Shown: piece after piece, positions 43,441 through 56,339 of the stretch
Layout of the letters: each line of letters begins with the position of its first letter
Position numbering within the stretch: the stretch's first letter is position 1
Assembly (NCBI GenBank): GCA_022494885.1
Contig: JAGVSM010004884.1
Span: 62,001 to 126,000, forward strand
Direction of reading: 5' to 3'
DNA: 64,000 bases
Origin: Micrasema longulum
Taxonomy: Eukaryota > Arthropoda > Insecta > Trichoptera > Brachycentridae
Notes under the pieces: model-generated
The model's database searches: none
What the model saw: only the letters and a program-made list of their open reading frames with translations
Told to the model about the DNA's origin: nothing
Position numbers and translations under genes: made by a program

Positions 43441-43930
43441 GTGAGTGCCGGGAACAAGGTGAAAATCTACTTTGGCGAACAGATGTTTATCGCAGGAGGC
43501 AAAACTAGCAGTTCACAATGGAGTTCTGTGCCAACTCTAATGTATGGGAGCGAAGTATGGAATTGGAAAAATGATGATGAAAGTAGGCTAAATGTCGAGA
43601 TCCGTGAACTGTGTAAGGCTGAGACACGCATTATTGACAGAATCAAGAAAGGGGTGCTGGGTTGGTTTGGGCATGTAGAGCGAATGAGCAGCGAAAGAAC
43701 GGCTCAAAAGATCTGCGATGCGAATGTTGATGGGTGCAGAAAACGAGAAAGACATGGCACGATCGAGTCCGTCAAATACTTGAAGATGGACATGTTACGA
43801 GTAGGAATAATCGGCGTGCGTGCATGAGAAGATGTATGAATGTAGTCCTCTACAGCAAGGGCTGTATGCAGACAGAGTGATATGGAGTTCTATCCTCTCT
43901 GCCTACCCTTACGGGGAAACATCGTGATGG
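43441..43930 (+). mobile_element. RTE-like LINE 3' fragment (GHVERM family)
   Basis: A 128-codon open stretch has PTLMYGSEVWNWKNDDESRL, then AETRIIDRIKKGVLGWFGHV and ERMSSERTAQKI. The following bases, shifted in frame, give a CMNV..SILSAYP-type end. It shares this end with 62527-62890. Confidence 0.85.
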
Positions 43931-44237
43931 TTTGTTTGTTTTTTGCAGACATACGAATATATCATCAAAAATATTATGTAGGATCAGAAACGTAATAATT
44001 ATTAAAAAAAAAAAATATATGGCAGATCAATATGGTAAATAGCAAACTCAAAAATTTGTAAAATCATCAAGGAGTTTCCCACTCAAATCCCTCTCACTGA
44101 CGGCAGGTTATATTATCCCCTGTAAATGTGTATACCAACTACTATATTTCCTAAATAAATAAAATTTTCATCCATGTATATTTAAACTGTTTTTATTTGG
44201 GAACGACAGTAAAATTTGGCTTATTATTTAATATTAG

Positions 44238-44537
44238 GTGTTAACATAAGCTGTGTCCGTTTTTGTTTTTAATTATCACTAAAAGTAAAACAAAACAGTG
44301 TGGAATTGATAATTTTGACGTCAAGATTCGTGACGATGTTCTATAAAAATTTGAACGGTTAGGAACAAAGTTGAAAATTAACATGAATCGTTACGCATTA
44401 GGGGCGTGGCCAATGCAATGACTGTTTTTACGGGAATTCAAAATTGAAAATTAAAAAAAAAATCTGTTTTTACTCGACAGTATTTCATAGACCCTTAAAA
44501 TTTGAAAAATTGACGGACACAACGTATGTGAACAACC
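44238..44537. mobile_element. MITE with about 28-bp terminal inverted repeats
   Basis: GGTGTTAACATAAGCTGTGT and the inverse of ACACAACGTATGTGAACAACC match with a few differences and continue into GTCCGT. The interior is noncoding. Confidence 0.65.
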
Positions 44538-45281
44538 AATACAATTGTTTATATAATAAATATCATGCAAAACGTAGAATGATTACGTGGATTTTAAGTG
44601 ACAAATTACGTTGTTATTTGAAATCAAATTTTACGAATTCATTCACGTAAAATCGGCCAAATTATATTATAAATGTTTAACTGATTAGGAAGACGAGCCT
44701 TTTCCTAAAAATCAGTTTGAAGACTACATTATTAGCAATTCGTAATTATGTTTAATTATTGTTACTAGTTTTATTGTGCATTCAAAGGATATTATATTTA
44801 TTTAATAAAAAATGGCGGCTATTATGAAAAGAATGGTGCGTCAGTTGAAACTTTTAAAAATTATCGTGCGTGAAATGTATGTATATTACAATTATATCTA
44901 ATAATTTGAGGAATAATGGTTTGCAAACAGTGCGCGGATTGAGTATCTTTTAAAAATAATTTATTACGAATATTTTTAATTCTACATTAATTTAAATTTC
45001 GCTACGTTATTTCTAAATCACCACTAGCTTTGTGAAGTTTAATTTACACTTGCCATTAAAATGATCCGATTCGATATTAATACAATCTTTAGAATTTTTG
45101 CTTCGAGGAAATGAATCTTTACAATTTTAATAATATGTGGTTATATGTGATATTCAACATTTTTATATCCATATTTAGAAAGAAGAAAAATATCACTATT
45201 CTACTACGTCAAAAATATATTCTGAACGAAATTTATACAGAGATTAATAATTGGTTAAAATTACATTTATAACAAGCTTTT

Positions 45282-45665
45282 ACCCGCGAATTCGGTCGCG
45301 TGGTATTAGGGAGAAATTAGTTAGGTGATTAATTAGTTGTGTCGTTAAAGCAATCAATTTTTTAAATATTTTTTTTATAACAAGTAGCCTGTATTGATTG
45401 CCGCGCTCCAACAATTGCTATGCAAAAAATACGACGGTTATTTATTCTATGTCGACGTAGCATGGTAATTCTTTTTTAATATTAATTCATTTTTCCACTA
45501 AAATTTTCTCGAGGAAATGAGTAATTTTTTTCCAAATGAAAAGTAGCTTTTGACATTTTTCCTCTTTTCGGCTATCCCTATGCCACGTCAATCGGTCACT
45601 TCGTTACGACGTGACGGAAACGCAAACAAACAGATAAACACACATTTGCATTTATAATATTAATA
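45282..45665 (-). repeat. Rep-E copy 2
   Basis: Inverted relative to 19885-20275. The minus strand starts AATATTATAAATGCAAATGT, TTTGCGTTTCCGTCACGTCG, and ends CGGGTAAAAGCTTGTTATAA. Confidence 0.65.
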
Positions 45666-46137
45666 TTCGGTGTTCCAGGGCCAGACTGTGAAACTTCAGA
45701 TGAACATTCTTTCTGGTAAACATTTAAAAAATCCTTTGTCTCGAACTATCATCCCTTCCATAAAACTCTACACCTCCCCGGTCCGGTGCGCATAACCACC
45801 CTATAGGGTTTACCATATGACAGGCATTTTAAGGTTAAGACAGGCGTGCGGGAGGCATAGCTCCGTGACAGGATTTTTTTAATTCAGGCGATATTAGTGG
45901 CAAGAAAACTTCGAAATTTCTTGTGAACATAATTAATAATTATTATATTAATCACGATTATTAACAAAAATTACAATTACTTTATCTACCACATGTTTTA
46001 GGTAATAGATTTCTCTGGATTATGTCTAGTCTGCCAAACTAGGTACAATCTAAAACATTTAAGTTTGTAAGTGAAAATTCTTAATGGAAGTTCATTGTAA
46101 TTTATTACATAATATTATTACATACATTTAACTTTTT

Positions 46138-46245
46138 AATAAAGATACCAGTCTCGAAGATGTCGCGAAAGCGATGAAACCGGTCACTGGATATTCCAAA
46201 TTTGTGGATTAAAGTATCACTCGTGTTTTATTTATATAATAGGTA
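46138..46245 (+). repeat. Rep-C copy 1
   Basis: CTCGAAGATGTCGCGAAAGC, GATGAAACCGGTCACTGG and ATATTCCAAATTTGTGGATT are inverted copies of 58788-58880. Confidence 0.75.
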
Positions 46246-46447
46246 CAATCTGTTTTAAGGCAGATATTTTTATGCTAAATAACAATAACATGACTTCGTA
46301 CCAGTTAATTTATTACACAGTTATACAATATTTAATTATTCTGTTTTTTATTTAAGAATGTTTTTAACATAATTACTTTTACATATAAAAAAAAAAGATC
46401 TGTTGAAAAAATCTCGTCATCTGAAAAATATGCCAGGTAATGAAGTA

Positions 46448-47103
46448 CAGGTAAACGTCATTTTACGCCGATTTGCAACTACGCCGGTTGGTGCCGGCGT
46501 GGGATTCCCCGGTTCGGCCGACACCAGACGACAGTAGTCGCCGCGATTCTAATAGCAGACACACTTTTACACGTTGTTTTATTCGATTGCCGTGTACGCG
46601 AGCAGCCTATTGTGTGTGTGAAATTGTTTCCGAGGTAGTTTTCGTTTTGTTTTTAAGAAAAAAAAAGTATGATTATGTTTTTTGTTTTATTATTATTAAA
46701 ATAAAAATAATATTCAAATATTTGTAGCTTATGCTATGATTCTGCAAAAAAGAAAGCAACAATTAAAACAAATGAAATTGGATGATTTTTAAAAAAAAGT
46801 GTGAGAATTTAATTTAGTACCGACAAACTGGTTAGTTAGTATTTATTATAAAAAATAATTATTTATTTCAAGAGATTATTAATTATTTTGTTAACGAATT
46901 TAAACTGTATTTTTTAAACGCAGTTATAAATTATTTTGAATATATATAGGATATGTATTAAATAAACATGTTAGATTGTTCTTAGAATTTTGACATGGAA
47001 CCTGACTTTATATCTTCCATTATATTTAAGTTCATTTTACGCCGATTTTTTTTACGCCGGTGTCTCTCGGAACTACACTCCGGCGTAAAACGACGTTTAC
47101 CTG
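46448..47103 (+). mobile_element. Pogo/Tigger-like DNA element with TA target site
   Basis: Ends CAGGTAAACGTC.TTTTACG match as 24-base inverted repeats with one difference, directly flanked by TA on both sides (46446-46447, 47104-47105). The interior near 46738-46791 encodes LQKRKQQLKQMKLDDF and a stop, resembling the K-x-x-x-L-x-x-F-F C-terminus of Tigger/pogo transposases. Most of the transposase is gone, so it is nonautonomous. Confidence 0.8.
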
Positions 47104-48754
47104 TACTCACATTTTTTTGTCTTTACGCACTGTTTACTTGAAAAAAATTCAAATGAAATAAAAGCATTTTTTTTACTGCTTTACGCCTATAAAGCATTTT
47201 TCTAAAACATCAGGCGTTTTAGGCACCTTGAACGCATAATTTCAATTTGAAATGGGGACCCAGGTGCGTATCGTTTCGGTGATCAAATACGTTTATAATA
47301 ATTTTAAAAAAATTACGAAATGCGATTTTCCAAAAATTCAAAAATAATGTTTTTAAAAATACATTCCAAAACGTGTTCCTTTGAAGTTTCGCGGTATGGT
47401 CCTGATTTACCGAATTTATTAGTATAGAAATATGAATACCATTTATACTTTTTGCTTTGCTTTTAAAGAGGACGCGATAACGAAGATTTTTATTATTATA
47501 TTTACCGTACTGTTAAGCCAAACTATTTTTAAAAATACATCATGATATTTTAATCCCAATAAGTTTTTTGAATTAAAAATTTTAGAATCCCGCGAGGCTC
47601 TTGTGACGTCAATCTATTCTTAGTTGCTTCTGTGAAATTGGTGACATTTTTTCTTCTGGAGAACTAATTTTTGAATTATGATGACATACTACGGGAATAA
47701 AAAATAATTTTAATGGATTTACAAATTGCAATTTTCATCGTTTTTGGACTGGCACCTGAAGCGTAAGAGCGACCACCTTACCTTCATTGTTCAGGAAATA
47801 AATGGAATAACGCTGCATTTAGTTTATAAATGCAGTGCCCTATGCACCACTGGGTGCGGAGAGGGGTATGATGACGATGATTCGTTCGGAGGTTGTCGGC
47901 GTGGAAAAGAGAGAATTCTGTCTTGGGTTCTTTGTTTTGTATATTTTTGACAGCGCCCTCTGCTGATCGGTCTTACATTTTATGCGATGTTCAGGTACAC
48001 AATGTTATCGCATTGTACATTTTTTTTTGTAAAAGTAGGCTAACTGTTCTTCTTGCAACCGATTTTGAAAAAATATAGTAATTTTTAAAGATTTATCTTG
48101 CAATTGGGTTTAAGTTATATAACTGAAAACATTTACATATTATGCCGTGGGGAGAGAGTAGAGGGAATACTGGCTTCACCGAACGGGAAGCCCCGGGACA
48201 AATGGTTGCGTTGAAAAAGAAAGGGACGCGTTTGAAATAATGTGAGAAGGTAAGTCACGCTCAAATGTACAACACCGTAAAATGGAGCGTATCGCGACAG
48301 CTGTAAAAATATAATTAAATTACAATAAAACTCAAATCTCTCTTCTGTACCACACTCCATATTATTAATTGAGACAAGTGTCATTATTTAAAAATACGTA
48401 ATTTAATCTAGTATTTTCATGCGTTTTTAATTGTAATCATTTAATATTTTTCACTAATTATGCAACTATTTAATTTAACTAACCACCGCTAAAGTTGGCG
48501 GGTAGAATATTATTGCTGATTTTTAGCAAGACACAAGAGGGTTGCACATATGCAGTTGGTCTACTTAAGTCACTCCTCGTTCCTCAATAATTGTTTATTC
48601 CTAAATTCAATAGTCAACTAATGATAAAAATGGCTAAATCGATCATCCAGCTCGTTAGTCAGCAAATCCGCTAAAACTAAGTTTAAATGGAAAAAATAAA
48701 AATGGTTGTAAACATATTTTTTCCTATATTCTTGTGCGCCGGAGATACTCGTAC

Positions 48755-49145
48755 ATGAACCTTATGAGAAAGAGAACGAAGCAAGATAGACGCGTTTGAG
48801 ATGTGGTACTGGCGTAGAATGCTGCGGAGACCATGGATAGCGGATAGCCCATAGAACTAAAGTTTCCATAACCTGAGAATTGGATGCTGAACAGCGTCTC
48901 TCTTCCACTGTGCGATTCCGTGTTCTCATGTACTTCGATCATGTTACGGGGCGAAGAGACAACATGGAAACAACAGTTTTGCAAGGACGGTTAGAGGGAA
49001 CTCGATCTCACGGAAAAAGTCCTACAAGATGGACAGACTTGGTGACATAATCGACTGGCGTCTCTCTTCAGGAGACCTTCACTAGCGCTGAAGACAGAAG
49101 CCGATGGAGGCGGAGTCTAATGACACGGTTTCCTCCCGCCAACGT
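48755..49145 (+). mobile_element. RTE-like LINE 3' fragment
   Basis: Broken frames give RLSSTVRFRVLMYFDHVTGR, then NMETTVLQGRLEGTRSHG, SPTRWTDLVT and RSRWRRSLMTRF. This is the S-T-V-x-x-R-x-L-x-Y-F-x-H-h-x-R ... R-S-P-x-R-W-x-D ... W-R ending. Confidence 0.8.
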
Positions 49146-49250
49146 GACCACGAGTTGCAAAGAGAATTGCAAAATACTACAAAAATATAATTGCATGGGT
49201 CATTAACAAACATTCCTAATTTAGGATGACCCCGTGGTGTTATAGCTTGA

Positions 49251-49651
49251 GTACCGTTCACGAGGAAAGGGCAATATTGTCCTATCCCAGCATCGGACCT
49301 TTTGCCCTCGTGTGAACCGAAATTAGGAAGACAGGACAATGGACCAAAATTGTTTCCTAGATAATAAAATATATATACACTGGCAGGTTATTACCGCAGT
49401 ATAATGGATTAACCTCACCACTGCGCGCAGCCGCATTGTCCTCGTGCGAACGTAACGCCCCCGCGCATTTTTTCTATTGAAAATATCGGCAGATAAATTC
49501 CTTTTTGTTATTTAGTTCGTCTTCCGACAATTCAAATACGTATATGTAGTATTGCCTCATTGTCCTGTTCCGCGCAGCCGTGGCTGTTCACGGAGTTGAG
49601 AAAAGACAATATTGTCCTGTCTGTTATATTGTTCTAGTGCGAGCCCAACTT
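49251..49651. mobile_element. Rep-D element copy 2
   Basis: CGTTCACGAGGAAAGGGCAA on the left and TTGTTCTAGTGCGAGCCCAA on the right, with internal CCTTTTTGTTATTTAGTTCG and GTTCACGGAGTTGAG matching 37820-37990. Confidence 0.75.
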
Positions 49652-49999
49652 AAAAAATGCGCGCACGGAGAATTCTCGGTAAGATCACAAAAAAAGGGAT
49701 TTTTCTCAAGCTTTTCCCAGTGGTATTTTATACAGTTATTGAGCCTCCCGGCCCGGGACGGTTCTGCAAAAAGGCCCCATTATTGAAACAGAGATTTTGC
49801 AGATGAACTCAATTAAAAAAACATGCTGAGAATTTATAATCATTTAGTTATTTTTTAAATTCACTAATTTGCGAAATTTATTTAATGCCTTTTTAAGGAC
49901 TACTCTCTGTCCAGGCTGATGAAGAATCTCTCTGTGTGAAATAAAACCAGAACCCTGGACGAGTCCTGAAAATATGAATCGAGTGGAGATAAGTCCGCC

Positions 50000-50260
50000 T
50001 CGTTGTGCAGCGGTCGATGCTTTTGAATACCATTCTCGAGGTCCTGGGTTCGATTCCTAGGAGGGCGGAAGTAAAATATAGATTCATACTGTAATATTTC
50101 ATTGTTCCTGGACTGTAACCCGAAGTGCAGGGCTGATTCCCCTACCTTCACGTAACAGACGATCGCATTACGCTGTATATGGTTTAATGTATTTACTGTA
50201 TATGGTTCAATGCAGCCTATGCGCCATTGTGGTGGTGGTGTTAGGTAAACTCGTAATTTG
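50000..50260 (+). mobile_element. tRNA-derived SINE, family 2
   Basis: The head GTTGTGCAGCGGTCGATGC fits an A box region. GGTCCTGGGTTCGATTCCTA holds a perfect B box (GGTTCGATTCC). A tRNA-unrelated body follows, ending near GGTGGTGGTG. The body differs from family 1. Confidence 0.82.
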
Positions 50261-50409
50261 GGGATGATTGGCTAACGAACTGGAAGACCGGAATATTAAA
50301 AAAAATCTTCAGGGCTTGGGTCAAGGGTAATAATTGATACCCAATCATATCCTGGTTTAAGGAAAATTCATCAAAATGATTTCAAACCAACAACGGTGGA
50401 ATTTGACCA

Positions 50410-50695
50410 AGTTATATTATTTATGTTCAAAGCATTAACTTTGTGGGCAAATATTTTAATTAATGTTAGTTAATATTAGTATTTAGCCACTTACCGAGTT
50501 TTTATGTTTTTATACTACCAATACTATGGCGATGGTAAAGGTGAAAGTTTATTTTAGTATTTACATGTCGGCGAAGTGAGTGTCCTGGCAAAGAGACGGA
50601 CACGTCTCGAAACTGGTAGACATAAAAAGTCAGTAAGTGGGTAAATATTTATATTTACTAAAATTAATACAATGAGTTATGCTTGAAAACACGAT
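50410..50695. mobile_element. Rep-B element, short copy
   Basis: TTCAAAGCATTAACTTTGTG, GCCACTTACCGAGTTTTTAT, GAGTGTCCTGGCAAAGAGAC, GGACACGTCTCGAAAC and AAAGTCAGTAAGTGGGT reproduce the ends and centre of 35080-35725. Confidence 0.75.
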
Positions 50696-50974
50696 TTAAA
50701 ATTGTAAATATTTTTTTAGACGTGGTTTTTACTGACAGAATATTGACAAGAAAAATAATAAATCTCACAGAGTTTTCGCTATCAATATTGCAATTATTAT
50801 TCATTCGAAGCGTATATTTTATACAGGAATAAACTAAAACTCGTGTTCGTATTTAAATCAGAAGAATATTCTGGAAAGCTTTCAAAGGCAACCAATCTAT
50901 AATAGACGTTTGTTTATCGGTTAGTTTAATATTGGTTGGTCAGGTTAAGTTAACCAAATTTCTTTAACCAATCA

Positions 50975-51075
50975 ATATAATGAAGAAGTTCAGTTCAAAT
51001 TGGATATAAAAAAATATTTCTTACACGCGGTAAAATTAAAGCGTTTAATTGTACCGCAATTTTTTTCCGAAATGC
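50975..51075 (+). repeat. Rep-G copy
   Basis: ATGAAGAAGTTCAGTT, then TTTCTTACACGCGGTAAAAT and AAGCGTTTAATTG. Confidence 0.55.
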
Positions 51076-51239
51076 ATAAAAAAAATCTACTTTGAAACGT
51101 CATAGGTTCATGTCAACAATTAATAACCGATTAATTATAACGTTGTAATGTATTGTAATAGATTTCCGATCAACGTTTAACGTGTTTTGACAGGCACGGG
51201 GTTCTTCGCGGTGATTCCAAACGAAAATATGGAACTAAT

Positions 51240-51840
51240 TATTCATAGGTGACGCTTTTAGAAAGTTGGCGGCTTTAAATACTCGGGAGTTCACATAACC
51301 GAGGATGGAAGCATGCACAAGGAGCTCGCAACCCGCCTAGGAATTGCTTGAGCAACATTTAACATGATGCGTGTTGTCTGTAACTCTGGTCTATACTGGG
51401 TATTTTGTATAATGCCAGTACTCCTATATGGGTGCGAATCTTGGCACCTTACCAAAGCTCAGAACCCCAAACTTCTGAGTTTTGAGAGTAAGTGCTTGAG
51501 AAGAATATTAGCTATAAGGTGGTTTGATTTTATAACTAACATTGAAGTCCGAGAATGGACGCGGCAGCCTCCTATAACGAGCGTCTTGAGGATGCGGCGG
51601 TGGACGTGGCTCGGACACGTACTGCGCATGCTTCGGGAGAACCTAAACCCGAGTTGCCTCTACTTTAAACCTGCGGGCTCACGCCGTCCTGGAAGGCCGT
51701 CAATGACGATCTTTAGACTTTATTCGGCGGAATTAAGGGGCGCTGGATTGACGTGGGAAGAGGCAAAAATGCTGGCTGGCGATAGGGTCGCCTGGAGGCA
51801 ACTGGTGATGTCCACATGCTCCACTTAGGAGCGGATGTGG
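51240..51840 (+). mobile_element. RTE-like LINE 3' fragment with 154-codon open stretch
   Basis: Upstream GGFKYSGVHITEDGSMHKEL is broken by a stop. An open stretch follows: LYGCESWHLTKAQNPKLLSF, ESKCLRRILAIRWFDFITN, RMRRWTWLGHVLRM, RRPGRPSMTIFRL and a tail with AWRQLVM. The Y-L-G-x-x-I-T-x-D-G ... Y-G-x-E-x-W ... W-L-G-H order is standard for this class. Confidence 0.88.
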
Positions 51841-52164
51841 ATAAGAAGATCCCTTTATCTTTTTTTATTGAAAAATGCTATTTTTACGTTTATTTTCAAT
51901 GGAAATTTTACGAAACATGGTTTTCAGAAACTTTACACTATATTGATGGTAATAAATACCATAACAATATAATTTCGGTCCTTTTCACAAAATGTTGTAC
52001 ATAACAAAAAATAACTTATCTTATTACTTATCTTATTTTTAGTATGAATGATTGGTTTTATATTTTCGTTTAGAATCATCTTAAATGTGAGCAAAATTCA
52101 CCGACTTTAACTTGTGACATCACGGCGGTGTAATTACAAAATTACAAAATTAAAAAAAAAAAAC

Positions 52165-52285
52165 GAAGCAATGATAATACGATACATTAAAATATTTTTT
52201 TTTTTAAAAAAACGGTTTATTTTAATAGTCTTTTAACGAAACCAAAAATAGTTTTAAAAAATACTGAACTTTCTCATTGTATCAA
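52165..52285 (+). repeat. Rep-F copy
   Basis: AATGATAATACGATACATTA and TACTGAACTTTCTCATTGTA; the latter is an inverted match to the Rep-G start at 50979. Confidence 0.55.
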
Positions 52286-53520
52286 AAAAAATATTTAAGC
52301 AAAATATAGAGCCAAAATCACTCGCAAACGAGTGGAGGCGTATAAAAAAAAAAAAAAAAAAGCAAAATATAAAGGAACATTTCTTTCTACTGAAATACTT
52401 TTTGAAATGTATAATATGATGATACAAAGCTTCGTTTTAGTGCATATTGCACGTCGAACAATACATATTATGTAATTACATAGTGTTTTTTGGGAATAGG
52501 ATATTTGTTGGAATATTAAATATTTAATTTCAATTGAAATTGTAGTATTGTATTCAAAATACTTATTCAATTGAAAATGGCGCATAATTTCTAATAATTT
52601 TCAACGCCTGAGTTAAATTGAATGGAAATGCAAAATAACATCTAAGTATTTATACTTTGGACCCTTAGAATTAATAATTTACATATTCATAATTATTTAC
52701 ACTCACTATTGCTTTTAAAGAATGTCATTTTATCAATGATCTTATGCTATAACTTATTTACACCTTAGGAGAATCCATACTTGTGCTTCATGTTTTTAAA
52801 TATAATTACTATTAATTATAATGTAATGCTTTACAATGTATCTGTAATTTTACAAATCTTCAGCGGAAGAGCACTCACGTTTTTGGATTAAAAGAATATT
52901 TATTTCGCTTGTATAAATTAGATAAAGGAAAGAAAAATGTAAGATTTTGAAACGTTTCAAATGCGTTTCAACATATTATTTACAAAACGAGTTTTACACA
53001 CATTTTTAAATTAATATAAATTCATGAAAGTCGTGTATCTTTAAATGTATAATAAATCCATAATAGTTAACAGAGTGAAGAATAAATTTACATTTAATAC
53101 AGTAATAAAAATAATGCAAAAACGTTACTTACATAATTTCAATGTTACAATTGTGATTAATTGTTAATAATCAAAAGCAAAAGCTAATTTAATTAAGATC
53201 TAAGTTTTATAAATTTTAATGGAAGAATTGATTTCATTTATATTAATTTAATAGAATTATTTTTTATGTACCAAAAAAATGTTGAGTAACTGGTAAACGA
53301 GGTGGTAATTATTAAGATTTTATTGATTGTTCAAGATTAAAAATGAAGAGATATATGAGGACCAGGACAATGTGGGACAATGGCCATTTTCATAATTTTT
53401 CAGTAGATACGATTTTCTGTGTCGGATATACAAAAATCCAATGTTGAATATGTTTTTATACTTCCATAAAAAAGCGGTAGAGAATAATTTTTCGAATTTC
53501 AAATATCTAAGCTAAGTATT
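52286..53520. other. Gene-free AT-rich stretch
   Basis: Contains a poly(A) run near 52345 and a small CACTCG/CGAGTG hairpin at 52319. Nothing else recognised. Confidence 0.4.
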
Positions 53521-53523
53521 ATT

Positions 53524-54080
53524 TACATAGAATAATAATATACCAGAAAGCGTACAATCATGTTTGTATACATCGCACTGTGTCCAAAAATGTGAAATCC
53601 CGCCTGCGCGCATGCGTAAAGTGGCCGCGTTATGTTACCAGACGGCGAACAATTCATTATCATAACACAAATATGAGATAATTTTATGTATTGTTTTAAC
53701 ACAAAAAAATAATATTATACCAAGGTTTATTAAAAGAAAGTCGGGTAAAAAATTAAACACCTGATAATGCCAACAAAATGTCTCCCTTGTTTTATTTAAC
53801 AATCTGAGAGATGGTAATCGCATAACATTATTTGTGAATTCGCTACTTGCACATGAAATGTGATCCCACCCTATTCTCTTTCAATCCCAGCAGTATTTTG
53901 ACACTTACAAACGACACAACACGGCATAATTAAATTTAAACCGGCAGTTGTGTAACAGCGACGCGACGTCTACAGAATAACTAATGGAAAAAAACGTAAA
54001 ATTACTCATTTATGAGTAGTTTAGTTGGCTTCAGTTTGATGCGCGTACGCGGTTTCTGGACTATTATAATTCTACGATTA
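53524..54080 (+). mobile_element. Rep-H element copy 2
   Basis: The left end ACATAGAATAATAATATACC and the right end GCGGTTTCTGGACTATTATA with AATTCTA form imperfect inverted ends. The interior CGCGCATGCGTAAAG and CGCGTTATGTTACCAGA matches the inverted interior of 61043-61655. Confidence 0.75.
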
Positions 54081-55870
54081 TTTCAATGGTAAAATGTCTG
54101 TCCGTTTTTGAAACCCGTTTCATTTAACGATGAAAAAGGCGGGTTTATGTTCAGTGTATAGAAATACATTTTTATTTTATACTTCTACATAGTAACACTC
54201 TCTCTAAACTCTAGAAATGACAAAGATACTCGCACTTAGGCGGTTGATTTTGAACTGTCAAAAGAATACGAAACAACGGCCGCCATGACACTCGAGCGCC
54301 CATAATGTATGAAATATCTGCCTTTGATGCAAAGATGGTGAGTGATGTCCGTTTTTGATATTAGATGCGTATTTAATGCATATTTTTTTACTTTAAATGG
54401 CTGTTTTTGATATGTATCTTTAGTATTTGTTAAGAAAATCGTGTTTTGTAAATTAACCAATCAAAAAACCCATTTTGAAAATATGGCGAATGTCCGACTT
54501 TGACACTAGGGTCCTCATATAATATGTTTATTATCATTCCTTAATTTGGGAAAAATTCCATGCATACTTGTTCATTGTTCATATTGGCCAGTTAACTATC
54601 AAAGAATTTGTATTTATGTCAACAAATAATGCTCGCAGTTATGTCATCTTTCAGTATATACATATAAAATAAATGTGACAGATCTGGACATAATGAATAT
54701 TTTGTAAAACATATTTGGAAATCGTTTAAATTTTCAACTCTATCAGTTACCATGCGTTGAGAATCTATTTACAAAATGGCGGATCGGTAATCGTCCAAGT
54801 TTAGTATTGTATCGTCTTTACATTTAAAGTAATATTTTGTACGGTTTAGTGTGTCTACTTCACAGTTCCTTAAAGTAATTGTTTACACCGATGCACAACA
54901 CTGATTTTGGAACAATATTTTGGCACTTGGGTTTTATTCGTTCTTCTTATACATACTTATTGGTTTTCTTATCACGGATTCACTCAACGATCGAAAATAC
55001 TTGTAAAATGTATTGCTAAATATACGGTATCACTAATTTGCGAATGTGTATGCATTTTTTATACGCTTCAAAGACAACGATTCAGTTTGTGAAGTACTTT
55101 GTTTCGCTTTATTTATTTATTAATTAAGATTTACATACATACATAAATAAATCTTCTGTACGTGTGATGTCACTGAACTTCTTCTAAACGGCTGAACCGA
55201 TTTACGTGCGGTTTTCAGCGAAATGTAGATCTTTGCGTTGCGCGTGTTTGTAAGTAAAATTTTCAATCGAATGTAAAAAAATGTTAGAAGTATGCTTCTC
55301 CTTAATTCATATGATTCTTTATTTCTGACATCGTTTTTTCAACCGTTTCGGTCAACTTCATTTTACAAGTATTTTAGATCTTTGACGAACCCTACATTGA
55401 TTGACGTCGTCTATATCAGAATTAAACACAAAAATATTTACATATTCATGTTAATTGTCATGGTACATAAATGTTACAAAACAGACTCCGTATCAAAATA
55501 GCTTGATACAAAAAAATATACTCATCTATTCATTAAACTTTTTTTTAAATTGTCTCAGAGGCTAAAGCAATTTTGAAATTTTCAATCTAATACGTAAAGT
55601 TATATTTGTATTTAGTATTTATTTGATCATATTAATATGTGATATTATTTAATGTAATGCATTACATTCCAAGGAATTATTAAAACTCAATTTGGGACAT
55701 AAATAGTAAACATGTTAGTTAAATCATTATGTATTATGACGAGGAAGGGACAAACAATTTTAACGTCAATATGTATATTTTGTAAGTATGATTTGTTTTG
55801 ACGTTTAGGCTACGGTAAACTGTGTGTTTTGTAGAAAAAAAATATTTGTTTATGAACAGGTACATTCCGT
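54081..55870. other. Gene-free AT-rich stretch
   Basis: AAACGGCTGAACCGATTTAC near 55187 resembles a common arthropod repeat motif. No gene seen. Confidence 0.4.
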
Positions 55871-55884
55871 GTAATTTTTGCAGT

Positions 55885-56235
55885 GTGTAGTGCCGGGAAC
55901 CACGTTGAGTTTAATTTCAGCCCGTCGTCTTTGTTTATGCTATTCGGGTGTTTGTGTATTCCAAATGCCTTTTTTATTATTCGTGTAATTTCTAGGTTTA
56001 TGCAAAATCTTTGGTTCGAAGGCGAAAAGATGTCCTGTGTCCATAAAGTGTTTCGCTATTGCAGATTTTTCAGGGTGCCCAAGTTTACACGATCTTTTAT
56101 GTTCACAAATTATTTTCTTCGCTGAGCGCCCGGCAGCTGTGGTAGCTCAGTTTATAAACAGCTTCGGTTTCCAGGGGCTTCTTGTCTTTTGGGTTTAATA
56201 AGTGGTCATTTATTTTTCCCACAGTCCCACTGCAA
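55885..56235 (-). mobile_element. Penelope-like retroelement 3' fragment (GIY-YIG region)
   Basis: The minus translation reads KRSCKLGHPEKSAIAKHFMD, TGHLFAFEPKIL and, in a shifted frame, KAFGIHKHPNSINKDDG then LNSTWFPAL. The order E-K-S-A-I-A-x-H ... x-T-G-H ... I-x-K-x-P-N-x-x-N-x-D-x-G-x-x-L-x-x-x-W is that of the endonuclease region closing Penelope-like ORFs. Frameshifts make it dead. Confidence 0.78.
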
Positions 56236-56339
56236 TGGTAGTCAAAACGTCGGAACGAATCAAACTTACACGAGTTACAGATTGATAACAGTGACCGTGA
56301 AACTCTACGCGCCTATTCAATTTTAACTGGTTTGTAAAT

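Noticed and set aside
46473..46727. 84-codon plus-strand open frame as a gene
   Set aside because: It starts within the pogo-like terminal repeat and has no recognisable domain.
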